From contig NC_083345.1 of assembly GCF_019175385.1 (NCBI RefSeq), positions 43,174,098 to 43,238,097 of the forward strand: a DNA stretch of 64,000 nt, in the 5' to 3' direction. A program made the translations under genes and the position numbers. The notes under the pieces were generated by a model. It was not told the DNA's origin and made no database searches. It worked only from the letters and a program-made list of their open reading frames with translations. Every line of letters begins with the position of its first letter. Position 1 is the stretch's first letter. Of this stretch, positions 45,966 to 59,506 are shown in pieces. Source of the stretch: Lycium barbarum. Its lineage: Eukaryota; Streptophyta; Magnoliopsida; Solanales; Solanaceae.

Positions 45966-48726
45966 TGTAATGACCCACTTGTTCGTTATTGCTTTTTTGA
46001 TACTTTTGACCCTTCCCCGAGCTTGTTTAGCTCATATTCGACCTAGGAGGACCGTTAACACACTTTCCGAGGTGTTTAGATATGATTTGGGTGACTTCTT
46101 GGGAAATTTGGGCTTAAAGCGAAAAAGGGTTGACTTAAAGTTGACTTTTGGGTAAATGGACCTTTATCGGAAATCCGTTGGTTTTGAGAGATCAAGATGG
46201 TCATTTAGAACTGGTGTGTATATTTGGTTCGATTCCCAATGCACTTGGGTGCATTATGGGACTTAGGTTGGAAAGTTAGTTTTGAGGTATCGGGGGTTGA
46301 CTCTGTCAACGAGACCTTCGATGGGAATTCCGAGCCCACGAGTGCGTTCATAACATGTTTTTATGTATATCTGCATATTTGTTTTGTGTTCGAGAGGTTC
46401 AAGGATGGTTCCGAAGGTAGATTTCAAGTTTAGGAAGACACTAGAAAATTATAGTGTCTTGTGACCGCTTTGGCGCGGAAGCGGTAGGGCAAAAGCGCAC
46501 GCGAAAGCGTGGCTGAACCACCGAAGCAGTAGCGTGAAAGCGGTGGCTGAATTGCTGAAGCTGCCGACGAGCCAGATTTTTTATTTAAATGCCGTATGAA
46601 AATGCTTCTTCCTCCCATTCCAAAAATTACATTTCCTTAGCATCTTGGAGACGATTTTAGGAGGGTTTGGTCAGATTTCTCATGAGGGTAAGTTTCCTAA
46701 TCTTATTCTCTTTCATTCCTCCCTAAGTAAGAATTCATGGTAGAAAATCCATAGAACTTTGAAGAATAAAGAGGGTTTTTTGGGTTTCTTTCTTGAATAA
46801 GTTGTAATTCTAGAACATTGATTTGTTGGTGGATTAGGCTTGATTAAGCATGGAATTGATTATTAGAATCTATTATTGCATGATTCATTTGTAATTAGTG
46901 GCTAATTTATGAGAATTAAAGTTAGGGTTTATACCCAAATTTGGGGGTTTTGCCTAGAATTCGAATTTAAGTGACTTGTTGGTTCTTCTAGCCTGTAATT
47001 GATGGGAATTGATCACTTAGAGATTAATTTCATTTTGAGGCCTATCGGTTCCTAATTTCACCTTTCTAGTTCATAAACCCATTCCATAAGTTGGGAATTT
47101 GGGAATTGAATAGAAATATGGTTTGATTGATGTTCTTCTTGATTCTAATTTCTTGATTCGAATGTGCATAGACTTTCTTTATCTCGAGGATCAAAGGGAA
47201 GGGAAGTCTAAGGAGTGATTGTTGGTGATATTGTTGTTCGACCTTCCAGGTAGGTTACGATTTACACCTGTGGTGAGACTGCGACTAGCGAAACATATAT
47301 TTAGATGATATTGTCGGAGATTTCATATAAACCTTTGGGTATGACATTGGGTTGGATGTTACCTTAGGGTTTGGTATTGCTTGTGACTTGTTTGATCGGG
47401 CTAGTGGCCTGTAGACTCCATAGGGCCCTGTTTGGTACGTTGTGTATAAATTGATGGATTGTTTGTGAATTGGGAGTAAATCGAAAGGATGAAATTACTT
47501 GATATAGATATTGGTACTTAGTGTACACCTCGTTATTGGTATAGCCATTTTGGGACAGTTGGCTCTTATTGTTATGGAAATTGGAAATTCATTATGATTG
47601 TTGTGTGGATTACTTTTTGATGATATTGGTGCACTGTTTGTGGCACAGCTTGAACTTGATATTCTTCATTGTTTGTACTTGCATCGTTCCATATTAATTT
47701 CATATCATCTTATTATGCTGTATAACTAGCACTATTGAGGGAATGAGAAGGGACATTGATGGTTATGGAACATGGTAAGTCATCTTTGACCTGTATGCAG
47801 AGGGGATGATATGGAACACCGATATTGAGATACTGGTTGATAATTGAGTCCTCTGAGCTCTGTGCAGAGTGACGGCGCTTGGATTCGTGGGTCTCTAAAG
47901 GGTTGTGCTGCCGAGGCGTGGAGGTATTCCGCTATCGGAATACAAGAGTACAGGAATTGCATTGCATTCATATCTCATATTGCATTGCTTGATTATACTT
48001 CATGGTTGCTTATGATTTGGATACTGTGTTGGTCATATTCTTGGACTGTATTTGATATGGGCTACGTGTTGATTTGTCATGGTGGGCCTTGGTTTTCGGT
48101 ATACTTGGATATTTGTTTCACTTGGGGATAGTTGTTACATTAAGGCATGATTATGTGAGTCGATTTCTTAGAAGCATGACTTGTACTCTATGGTTTGCTT
48201 GTTTCCTCTTACCTTATTGTCTTTTATATATGTCAACTAGTCTCAGTCGGCTTATGATACCTACCAGTACTGTTGTTTGTACTGACCTGCACTTGCTGCA
48301 TTCTTTTATGAATGCAGAATTCCAAGTGGGATTAACCTTTGTTTCTCATGGCTGATAGTCGTTCCGAGAGTTGCTGTTTAGAGTCTACAGGGTGAGCACG
48401 AGGACATCTGCCACCTTGAAGATTCTTCCTTTATCTATGTCGTATTTCATATTTCGAGACATATTCAGACTTTTGATGTATTTTGTTACTTTCAGACTTG
48501 TATTATCTAGTTAGTTGTTCTTGTATGGTTAGACCAGACTCTGGGTGGATTTCATGTATTTCCTTACTTCCGCACATTTCTATGTGACTATCATCAGACT
48601 TACGTGATTTTTATCTCTTCCGCTCGTTTATTATTTATTTATGACTTAGTAATTATTGGGATAATGGTTCGCCTACCGAGGTTGGAAAGGTAGGTGCCGT
48701 GCGACTTAGCTACTTGGGTTGTGACA
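45966..48726 (+). mobile_element. 5' LTR of copy B (2,761 bp)
   Basis: It begins TGTAATGACCCACTTG and ends GGGTTGTGACA. A GC-rich block lies at 46465-46570 and a donor-like GAGG|GTAAGT at 46687/46688. It is close to the 3' LTR, with scattered substitutions and one missing repeat unit near 47770. Confidence 0.9.
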
Positions 48727-51700
48727 AGTTGGTATCAGAGCATTAGGTTACCCTGTCTATAATACAAAAGCGTGTCTAGTAAAGTCTTGTGGATCTGTAC
48801 GATGAGCTCTATACTTATCTGCGAGAGGCTATGGGACATTTAGAAAACTTCACTTTCTTTCATTCTCTCATGCGACTTTATTCAAATTTGTATCTGAACT
48901 CTCTTGTCACAATCACCCACGAAGGGTGGAAACTCGTCCTCAAATTCTTATGCGAACGGCCGATGTATGATGTGTTGTGGAATGGTATGAGATGTGTCAT
49001 CTTGATTCGAACGGGTGATCCTGTTTAGTCTTTAGTTATGGCCTGAGGATTCGGTTGTGTGGAGTCGCGATTAGACTCGTTTATTGTGGTGGTTCATGAG
49101 AAATGGGAAAGATAGCTTAGAGGGTTACACGATCTCCATGTTTCAGTGTTGGGTTGCTCAGAAGTGACAAGTGCATTGATGGCTTAACAATAGTGGGTTA
49201 CTCGGTGATATGATCGATTGACTTCAACTTCGTCTAGGCTTTATGATGGTGTGCTTGACACTGCTGAACCACTGGCGGGTCGACGATTTAGCAATGGTAG
49301 GGTATTAGTCTTCGGTATGTGAGAACAAGTGTCAGCTTGGTGATGACCATCGAATGTGGGCAACGTATTGTGATCGTGGCCAATAAAGAAAAGAAGTTGA
49401 CAATAAGGACATGAAGGAAGAATTTTGTGGAAAGTGTGTAGCGAAGTGAGACTTCATAGAATATCTTGGACATTAGTACTTTTTAAGAGATTGGGAAGGA
49501 AAAAATTGGTATCTGACATGGTTGTCAGGATAAGGTTGCGATTGGTGCTAAAGGTTATTCTTAATATAAGCTCATTGATGTTAAAGGACTGCTCGGTTTT
49601 TAAGTGAATGCTATGGGCACATAGTTTTATCGGTAAATTTGATTGGGTTGTAGATTTCTGAGGAGTTAGTAAACGACTGATAAAAATGACTTGAATTACG
49701 GGCATATGCTATGCGTTAATGACTTGAGGAGTTACTGGTTGTTTCACTAAGATTTGAGGAGAAATATGGATTTTGTTTGGTTGTTACTTTGGCTTAGATG
49801 GATGACTAGTTTAGAAGATTGAGTGGATTTGAGTGTTTGTTGGTCGGTAGTGATAAGAGATTTGAAATGAAATACGGGAACTGAAGGATTGCGATGAGGC
49901 ATCTTGCTATAGGGTTTAGGGGATTAAGGTTCGTAAGACTTGAGGTGAGGTAATATGGGTACTTGAGTCGTGTTGGATTGCAGGAACATTATATCATGAT
50001 GTACAGTAAGTGGTGTGACCGATTAGGTTGATTGGTGTCAACGAGGTTAAGGGCAGAAAGGAAATCATTGAAGCAAGAGTTAGTGATGTGGGAGCTTGGT
50101 TGCGATTGGACAATGTAGAGCGGGCTTAAGAGTTTATGGATGAGTTGTATGTTCGGTTATGTCATAGACTAATAGAGATTAGTGGTGGACTAAGGTTGGG
50201 AACCTTGTATTCATTGTGTAAAAAAATTGGCTAGATTCCTATATTACTGGTGTTATTACTCGGCTTGGGTGATTGAATAAAAAGGGATAGTCGTGCAAGT
50301 GGTTAGACGTATTTAGATTTGATAATTGAGGTAGGAGGTGATTCTTCGAGGACTAGTAACGTTAAGGCTTTGAGTAAGGGATTAGTAAACATGGATACTT
50401 GAAATGATAGAATAGACGATGATGGGTTAACTAAGTTAAGTTTGGTATACATTTCGAAAATTGAGCAAGGCAATTCGGGCAAGGACGATTCAGCGGGATA
50501 CATGAGGATATTAGTGAGACTATTTGTGTGATACGCTGGATTTAGAGAGTGTTCAAGATCGAGTTGTAAGTGTTAAGGAAACTCTACTGTGCAGAGTGTG
50601 TGGTAAGATTCTGTCTCCAGGATTAATTCGGCTAGTTTGCAAGATTTATGATTATGTGGTATTCGATGGAGTGGATTCGAGGATTGATTACGGTATCAAT
50701 GATCGTGAAGTGATTAGAAAATTGGGAATTGACGAGTCGAGAAAGAGTATAGATGATTGTGAAGTGATAAGGAAAAGATATATCTTGGGGATTTCTTGGG
50801 TCAGTATAGATTGTGGTGTCGTCTTCTTGCATATGCCAGTTGAAATGTGTTTGTTGCGTGAACTTAAGAAGGAAATCTATAGGGATGGACTATGCGATAT
50901 GACAGAGTTCCGTGATGTTTGTGATCCGCGACTAGTGAGAAGCATATTTCAGTGAACCGACTTGTTGAGGTTTATAAGAAGTGGCTTTGTGGTAGACTGT
51001 TGGATGAGTCTCGTGACCTTCTACAGTGGATGAGTTAGCATGCTTTATGAGAGAAGATTGTAGAATTCCTATCATGTGAGGACTAGAGTTATAATTTCGA
51101 GGTGAGACCCTGCTCGTGGTAATATATTATGTTGCAAATATCATTGACTAGATAGGTTGGTGAGCACTTTGGATATTAGGGGTTTGGGAGTAAATGCGTG
51201 AGGTTTAGAACGGTAGTTGAAAGATTGGATACATTTGAAAAATTTATGGGCATATCGAGGTGATACTATGAGAGGTTCGATGGTTATATAATTACTATAT
51301 GAGGCTATAGGTTTTGCGTCGAAAGGTTTGGGGTTGTATCGAATTTGCATATCGAGTAAAGGTTGAGAAACATGAAGAATGAAATCGTAAGGTATAACTC
51401 TTCAGTACTAAGTTGATAACTTGGATAGGACTCAGCTTGTGGAGTTGAAAGTGATAGACATGATTTGTTACGTGTGAGGAAAATATTAGAATTGGCCACC
51501 ACAGCTGTGTGATAGGACTGTGACTGGTTTCAAAAATTCGGAGTTAGTTCAAAAGACTATTGGAGGTATTCGAGAATTGTGCATTCATTCAGGGTCAGCA
51601 TTGTTCGAGTTAAGCTTAATGGTCTATATTTATATTCCAGTGAGATATTTAAGGATTTGATGTGTTTCAGCTCAGATTTGAGGTATGACAGATTTATAGA

Positions 51701-52627
51701 GCTTTGTGAGGATTTTCTAGTGGATTTGAAGATATTTTCTGAGAACAGTTACTATAATAGAATAATGGCATATAATGAGCTTAGTACAGATTTGAGGGGG
51801 AATTGTTGTGCGAGAGGTCTTTATAGTGACCAGTTGTTTGCTCGATGAGTTATTCAGTGGTATGATTCATGTATTGTGATTTGAAGGTTTAAGATATCTT
51901 AGAACTAGACAAGTTGGCTATCAGTAAGATTGGTGTTGATGGAATTGCGTAAAGATCTCAGAAGAATCAAGTTCTTTCTGGCGAGAGTAAGTTGTGGGTT
52001 CAGAATTTTGGTATGTGTGTTCATATGTTTCTAAGATTGCGGTGCGAGTAACGACCTTAGAAGATGTGGGAGATGGAGTTAGCGGAATCAGAGTATTTTA
52101 TTGGTTCAGAATGGGCTATGATTTGTGACCATGTTTCAGAGGATTGCATTGGTTTGGGAAAATGTTTGTGGGGCCTATTGATCACGTTCAGAGTTACGAT
52201 TTAATCAAATCAGAGAATTTGAGTAAAGCAATTTGTTTATTCGAAGATCAGTTGCGAGGAAATTCGAATATGGAGATATGAGAATTGGAGCTTAAGCTAA
52301 GTTTAGAGAGTTGTGACTGGTAAGTGAGCCTGAGGTGCATTGGCCTATTTTAGATTATCTGTTGTATTGATCTTGTGTTTTGTGAGTTATTTGTTCACCA
52401 GGTCTGTCAGGTGTTCGTCTGATCTTTCATGTCTCTACGACGAAGAAGTACCATTCTGATGGTTCCTGTATCATTCATTAGGATTCAGTTCTGAGCGATG
52501 TGAATCCTTCCTAGTAGGAGTAGCCCAATATGTGTTCGAGATATCCCCAGTTGTTACGGGCTCAGGTATCTTTCCCCATTCTCTTCCTTGTGGCTCAAGG
52601 ACGAGCGATCGTTTAATTGGTATCTGA
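48727..52627 (+). mobile_element. Internal region of copy B (non-coding)
   Basis: 3.9 kb without any recognisable retrotransposon domain. The longest ORF (50524-50955, 143 codons) resembles no family known to me and is not called as a gene. The 5' part matches C and F, and the 3' part matches O and the right side of F. It ends GTTTAATTGGTATCTGA instead of the usual G-rich polypurine tract. Confidence 0.85.
48730..48741 (+). promoter_or_regulatory. Primer binding site of copy B
   Basis: TGGTATCAGAGC, three bases after the LTR; a perfect initiator Met-tRNA match. Confidence 0.9.
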
Positions 52628-55430
52628 TGTAACGACCCACTTGTTCGTTATTACTTTTTCGATGCTTTTAACCCTTCCCCGAGCTTGTTTAGCTCATATT
52701 TAACCTGAGAGGACCGTTGACAAACTTTCTGAGGTGTTTGGATATGATCTGGGTGACTTGTTGGGAAAATTTAGGCTTAAAGCGAAAAAGGGTTGACTTA
52801 AAGTTGACCTTTGGGTAAACGGACCTTTATCGAAAATTCGTCAATTGCAAAAGATCCAGATGGTCATTTAGAACTTGTGTGTATATTCATTTCGGTTCCC
52901 AATGCACTCGGGTGCATTTTGGGATGTGGGTTGGAAAGTTAGTTTTGAGGTATCAGGGGTTGACTCGGTCAATGAGAACTCCGATGGTAATTCTGAGCCC
53001 ACGAGTGTGTTCGTAGCATGTTTTTATGTATTCTGCATATTTAGTTTGTGTTCGGGAAGTTCCGGGATGGTTCCGAGGGTCGATTTCAAGTTTGGGAAGA
53101 CACCAGAAAATTCTTGTGTTAGGTGACCGCTTTGGCATGGAAGCGGTAGCACAGAAGTGCGGGTGAAAGAGTGGCCGAACTGCTGAAGCGGTGGCCGAAC
53201 CGCTGAAGCGGCCGACGGGCCAGATTTTTTATTTAAATGGCTTATGAAAACCATTCTTCCTCCCATTCAAAAAATTACATTTCCTTAGCATCTTGGAGGC
53301 GATTTTAGGAGGGTTTGGTCAGATTTCTGATGAGGGTAAGTTCCCTAATCTTAATCTCTTTCATTTACCCTCCCTAAGTAAGAATTCATGGAAGAAAATC
53401 CATAGAACTTGGAAGAATAAGATAGCGTTTTTTAGGCTTCTTTCCTGAATAAATTGTAATCATAAAACCTTGATTTATTAGTGGATTAGACTTGATTAAG
53501 CATGGAATTGATGATTAGAATCTATTATTGCATGATTCTTTCCTAACTAGTGGCTAATTTGTGAGAATTAAAGTTAGGGTTTATACCCAAATTTGGGGGT
53601 TTTACCTAGAATCCGAATTTAAGTAAATTGTTGGTTCTTTTAGCTTGTAATTGATGGGAATTGATCACTTAGAGCTTAATTTCATATTGAGGCCTATAGA
53701 TTCCTAATTTCAACTTTTTAGTTCATAAACCCCATTCCATAGGTTGGGTATCTTGAACTTGAATAGAAATAGGGTTTGATTGATGTCGTTCTTGATTCTA
53801 ATTTCTTGATTCGAATGTACCTAGACTTTCTTTATGTCGAGGTTCAAAGGAAAGGGAAGTCTAAGGAGTGATTGTTGGTGATATTGCTGTTCGGCCATCC
53901 AGGTAGGTTACGGTTTACCCCTGTGGTGAGACTTCGACTAGCGAAGCGTATATTTAGATGATACTGTCAGATATTTCATGTAAACCTTCAGGTATGAAGT
54001 GGAGTTGGATGTTGCCTTAGGGTTTGGTATTGCTTGTGACTTGTTTGATCGGGCTAGTGGCCTGTAGACTCCATAGGACCCTGGTTGGTACATTGTGTAT
54101 AAATTGTTGGATTGTTTGTGAATTGGGAGTAAATCGAAAGGATTAAATTACTTGATATTGATATTGGTACTTAGTGTACGCCTCGTTATTGGTATAGCCA
54201 TTTTGGGACAGTTGGCTCTTATTGTTATGGAAATTGGAAATTCATTATGATTGTTGTGTGGATTACTTGTTGATGATATTGGTGCGCTGTGTGTGGCACA
54301 ACTCGAACTTGATATTCTTCATTGTTTGTACTTGCATCGTTCCATATTCATTTCATACCATCTTATTATGCTGTGTGACTGGCACTATTGATGGAATGAG
54401 AAGGGACATTGCTAATTATGGAACATTGTTAGTCACATCTGAACTGTGTGCGGAGGGGTTGATTATGGAACATGGTAAGTCACCTCTGAGTTGTGTGCGG
54501 AGGGGCTGATATGGAACACCGATATTGCGATATTAATTGATAATTCAGTCCTCCGAGCTGTGTGCGGAGTGACAGTGCTTGGATTTCGCGGGTCCCCCAT
54601 GGGTTGTGTTGTTGAGGTGTGGAGGTATTCTGTTGTCAGAGTACAAGAGTACAGGCAATGCATTGCATTGCATTCATATCTCATATTGCATTTCCTGATT
54701 ATGCTTTGTGGTTGCTTATTATTTGGATAATATGTTGGTTATATTCTTGGATGTATTTGATATAGGCTACGTGTAGATTTGTCTTGGTGGGACTTAGTTT
54801 TCGGTATACTTGGATATTTTTTTCCCTTGGGGCTAGTTGTTACATCAAGGCTTGATTATGTGAGAGATTTCTTGGAAGCATGACTTGTACTCTATGGGTT
54901 GCTTGTTTTCTCCTACCTTATTGTCTTTATATATATCAACTAGTCACAGTCAGCCTATGATACCTACCAGTATTGTTCTTTGTAATGACCTGCACTTGCT
55001 GCATTCTTTTGTGAATGCAGAATTCCAGGTGGGATTGACCTCTGTTTCTCGTGGCTAATAGTTGTTTCGAGAGTGGTTGTTTAGAGTTTACAGGTGAGCA
55101 CGAGGACATCCGCCGCCTTGAAGAGTCTTCCTTTATCTATGTCTTATTTCATATTCCGAGACATATTCAGACTTTTGATGTATTTTGTTACTTTCAGACT
55201 TGTATTATCTAGTTAGTTGTTCTTGTATGGTTAGACCAGACTCTGGGTGGATTTGATGTATTTCCTTAATTCCGCACATTTCTATATGACTAGTGTCAGA
55301 CTTACGCGATTTTTATCTCTTCCGCTTGTTTATTGTTTATTTATGACTTTGTAATTATTGGGATAAGGGTTCGCCTACCGAGGTGAGAAAGGTAGGTGCC
55401 CGCACGACTTAGCTAGATTGGGTCGTGACA
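52628..55430 (+). mobile_element. 3' LTR of copy B (2,803 bp)
   Basis: It begins TGTAACGACCCACTTG and ends GGGTCGTGACA. A donor-like GAGG|GTAAGT lies at 53335/53336 and a GC-rich block at 53120-53215. It carries one extra ~46-bp unit (around 54425-54515) relative to the 5' LTR. Confidence 0.9.
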
Positions 55431-55435
55431 TGAGG

Positions 55436-58400
55436 TACAGTCTGTTGTAGTCACTTATGCATGATTCATGATCCTGCTACTTAAATCACTGAAGGCCACA
55501 TGTTTAGTTAATTTGGTCAGTCTAATGAGTTAAAATCAGCATGTGTATGGCCTTGTTTGGATTTTTATGAGTTCATGTAAAGTATGGAAGAGCATATTGT
55601 TTCAGTTCCCTCATTAGCATCCAGTCCGTTAGGAATTTGTTTAATTGTGTAAGTGATAGTTTGAGGTATATTGTGCTAGCTTGGATATCGTTTTTAGTCA
55701 GAATTGTTGAAAATGCTTATATAGCATGTTTGCTGGTTCACCTGATCCATAAGTGGCTTGTAAGTTGCTGTTTGGTATTTGGTAGCATAAAGTCATGTCT
55801 AAGTATGTATATGTCTGGTTGCTGGTCAATAGAGTTGTCATTTCAAAATGATGTTTGGCCTTAGGAAGTTGAAATACTATTGTATGTCTATATTTGCTAA
55901 ACCCTGGTGATAAGTTGCATGCCAGTTTTTGTAAGTCTGATTGGATCTAAAACTATGATCATGGAGACTAAAAGAACTGTAGCTTGAGTTATTAAAGTTA
56001 CCAAGACCTTTGTATGCTTCTTTAAATGCCTCTGTCTAAACCATATGGCATGTGCTATTAATTTGCTGTTGGTTTTGGTATCTAAAGATCTCAGAATATG
56101 TTTCTTTTAAATGGGTAAAAGCATTTAAACTCAGTTCTGCTCCTTTAAAACAGTATTGGTATTTTGTTGAAACTTATAATGAGTGCTTCAAGTTCTGTAT
56201 GAATAAAATATGGTAACATTGAGTGTCTAGCCTATTTAGGTCCCATTCCTTGTCTTGTTGAGCTTAAACTATGTGCTGAATTGCTTAGAACCCTGCTAAG
56301 GATACTTGCTAAAATGTCATGTTTTGATCTAAAGCTTGCCAAGCATGTTAAGTCCCCTGTGGTTATTTGTTCTGCTGACTGGTTATATTAAATCCCCACT
56401 CATATGAGCCTGCTATATGCTGATCTAAATGTATGCTAAGCAGATTCTTAAATTCTTTTATTGGTCAAACTTTGATGAATACATGTTGTATGATCTCTTA
56501 GTGAACCTGTCTACTCCTTTACTTAGAAAGTATCTTGTGGATCCATCCTTTATAATGTATGTCTGTGTTTGCAATAACAACAACATTATCATGTATTACT
56601 TGTTTCAAATGATTTTAAGACCTATTACTCTACCTATTTGTGCTATGTATGTATTTTCTATGCTCTGCTTCCCTTTACATATGTTCATGATGGATGAAAA
56701 ACTGGTTGTAGGAATATGAACTTAAGTATGGTCTGGAGTCATTTTGTTAGTTTAGTATATATGGAGATGGTTATAGAGGTGTCACTTAGTATTTGGAGGA
56801 ACATGAGTGTGACTTACCTAGGATCAAAGGACAAGGGAAGAGGGCTTTGAGTTTCTAGCTAACTCAGTTCAATTCCCTTATCCTATATTGTTGGGGTTCC
56901 CTCATAGGAATCCATGTCCCATGGGATCCTCTAAGTGTTAAAAAAAAAGTAGAAACCTGTGTACATCATGTATACTGTCTGGTTTTCCCTTATGTATTAC
57001 CTTTCCTCTTTGATTTTGTTCAATTGAGTCCAAATGGAACTCCAAAGGTTAAAGGTCTTGATGTGTTTTCTTGTTGTTTTCCATTCTATGTGATTGACTT
57101 TGTTTGTGAATATACCTAGATATACAAGATATATCCAGTCCTATAGACACATGTGTATGAGAACTAGTATATTTAGTATATAATGGGTATATCCCTTATG
57201 TGGGTCTATAAGTGTTGATGGGTTGTTGGTATTTACTTAAATTTTGGGCCTTGAACTCTCCTCATTTTTATCTGATTGGGGCTTGAGTTTCTTCTCAATA
57301 ATGTTCTACTTCCTCTTTGTCATATATCTATTTGATTTGTATATTTAACTTGCTTAAGTATGAACTATCTATGCCTTAGTTTAAATACACAAACATGTCC
57401 TAATCCTTATCCTTTTATGTGTTCCATGTAAAATTCAATCCTGGGCCGCTCGGACCCCTCTCCTTGCATTAAACCTTGTTGGGCTAGAGGCCCAACATCA
57501 TGTCTTGATCGAGTCTGTGATATAAAATGATAAGGGAACCTAGTATATTGAAGGCCCAACCATGGGTAAAAATGGTGAAAGCCCAACTATAGGTGAAAAT
57601 AGTAACTGGTGGGCTTAGGTAGGCCCACTAGCCTAAACTTTGCTCATTTCCATTTATTTTTGTATATGTCTATGTATTTGTAAACACTTGGAAATTATTG
57701 AAACCCTTATGCATGTGTAGAACCCAGGAAACACATAGTATATTAGGATGTCGCCGAAGTCTTTTCAAAAAGCTTGGTTAATACAACTTTTTGCATGAAA
57801 CTGAAACTTAACCTAATTTTGAGTTTTAAAACTAGTGTAATGCTACGGTCAAGAAAAAAAATGAGATTTTGGTTAAGGTTTGAAAATGGATCAGTACTAA
57901 AACAAGGTCAAATGATCTTTTTAAAGTGACTTAGTGAAAATTTTGGGCCTTCCGCCCCTTTAGCCTATCCGATAAATATTTTGGGGGCCTAAAGCCCAGG
58001 TTTAAAGGTTTAAACTATTTCAAAGTTGCTTTCAATGTATCTGAGATATAACAAAAATGACCTGTTTTCCAAACTGTCTTGTGACCGTAGAAATGGTAAA
58101 AAACTGTGCTTTGAACCTGTGCAAAATTGTTGAAATAAAAATCACATTCTAGACATTTACAGAGATTGCCAAAAAAACTGATTCTGGATTTGTAAGAAAT
58201 CTGAGAAAAAATTGAGATTGACTTGGGCCTAAAGCCCAGGAACAGGTGGACTGAAACAAGAGAAATACATTTGGGCCGAGTTTGAGGAAGATAGACTCTG
58301 GACATAAAATACCATTGACATTTATGAGCTTCAGTAATGGAATTGGACTTGAATAAAAATACACTCATTTTTTCTTTTATCTATAAACAAATCAGAGATA

Positions 58401-58929
58401 TACTCCATATTTTCCTTATACTATATAAAACCCGTAGGTACTAAAATCATTTTATTAGGACTAAAATAGTAGTGACTCTACTCGAGAGAAATTCCGAGTG
58501 TGTCTTGGTCCGGCAATAAAGTGAGTTGAACACTTACGCGGATTTTTAAAACTCAAAACCCCTTTTCCAAAGGGGACTTTTAGCCAAATTTTTCCTGGAA
58601 CTGATGATATAAACGAATGATATTTTTGCGAAAAATTTAAACATTTTAAGAAAATAATCACAATAATCACACATTGAAGCTCGTAGGTCAACTGTATTCT
58701 ACGGATCCTTAATACTAGGGTGCTTAAAACCTTCCCTAGGGGATCACCAGAACCCTTACCTCGAACTCTGGTCCAAAAGGACTTTTCTCTTGTTTGAATA
58801 AACCCTTTTAACCCAGGTTTCCTAGTTTTTCTTAATAAATTAGGTGGCGACTCTAAAAGATGTATAAAATCCAATTAGAGCGCCAACAATCTCATAGTAG
58901 CTTTTATGCACCCGCATAAAAGTGAACCA
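55436..58929 (+). mobile_element. Ogre/Tat-type 5' LTR, right part
   Basis: Continuation after copy B. With 43570-45965 it gives about 5.9 kb, long but within what Ogre elements show. It contains GGGCCTAAAGCCCAGG words (58225 and similar near 57985), a TATATAAAA at 58422-58430 that fits a promoter near the LTR 3' end, and ends CCCGCATAAAAGTGAACCA. No gene is seen. Confidence 0.75.
58422..58430 (+). promoter_or_regulatory. Candidate TATA box of the Ogre-type LTR
   Basis: TATATAAAA about 500 bp before the LTR end, in the right place for transcription starting near the 3' part of the LTR. The other candidate is 45017-45025. Confidence 0.4.
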
Positions 58930-58936
58930 TAAGAGA

Positions 58937-58954
58937 TGGCGACTCCGCTGGGGA
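58937..58954 (+). promoter_or_regulatory. Primer binding site of the Ogre-type element
   Basis: TGGCGACTCCGCTGGGGA. This is the primer site type described for Ogre elements (Arg-tRNA), distinct from the Met-tRNA sites elsewhere in the window, and it supports the Ogre/Tat assignment. Confidence 0.85.
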
Positions 58955-59506
58955 TTTTCTAGGTTCTAACCATAAGGGTTTCAATATAATGTGATATAAT
59001 TGCAATTATTTGCTTAATTTTTTACTTTCTTGCAAAATATAAATTGTCATGCATTCATATCATAAACTCCGCCACTCCCGGCAAAAACTATGGTTTCAAA
59101 GGGGACACGCGGGATCGCGGTCTAGCCTTCACTAAACAACCCTAAACACTCTTTCTTTTGAACACGTTGAATGTTAAGTTGGTGTGCGGTCACCCAACAG
59201 CCGACAACGGTTCACCCCCGAATAGTCCGCTCGGGTCCAAGGTCAATTTGAAAAGCCCACTCTTGCATAAGTCTAGGTTAGGGCTAAGCCAAATCCAAAG
59301 ATGAAGTAGACCGGGTTGTTTAAATATTTTAGACATGTCCAAACCCGATAAGAAGACTACCCCGTATCAAGTACGGTCTATGACCCGAAAAACACCACAT
59401 CTCATGTTATGTGCTATTTGGAAACATTTAATGTGCCTATAAATTGAACCATTGCCTATTTGGTTGGGGGGGGGGGGGGGAATTAATCGTAGCTTCTGTT
59501 TTGTAG
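58955..59506 (+). mobile_element. Ogre-type untranslated region before ORF1
   Basis: Non-coding. It includes a run of 15 G at 59466-59480 and a pyrimidine-rich GCTTCTGTTTTGTAG ending at 59506, acceptor-like and directly before the ORF1 ATG. Confidence 0.6.

Larger units (their letters stand above)
45966..55430 (+). mobile_element. LARD copy B: complete non-coding LTR retrotransposon
   Basis: A full structure of 9,465 bp: 5' LTR 45966-48726, PBS, internal region of 3.9 kb, 3' LTR 52628-55430. No gag, protease, RT or integrase motif in any frame. It is the reference copy for O, C and F. It presumably needs proteins of an autonomous chromovirus, to which its LTR ends and Met-tRNA primer site are similar. 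Confidence 0.88.

Noticed and set aside
50524..50955. 143-codon ORF in the interior of copy B
   Set aside because: No recognisable domain, no homologue in the other LARD copies that I can read, and low-complexity internal similarity (DREVIRKL and DCEVIRKR). Treated as chance.
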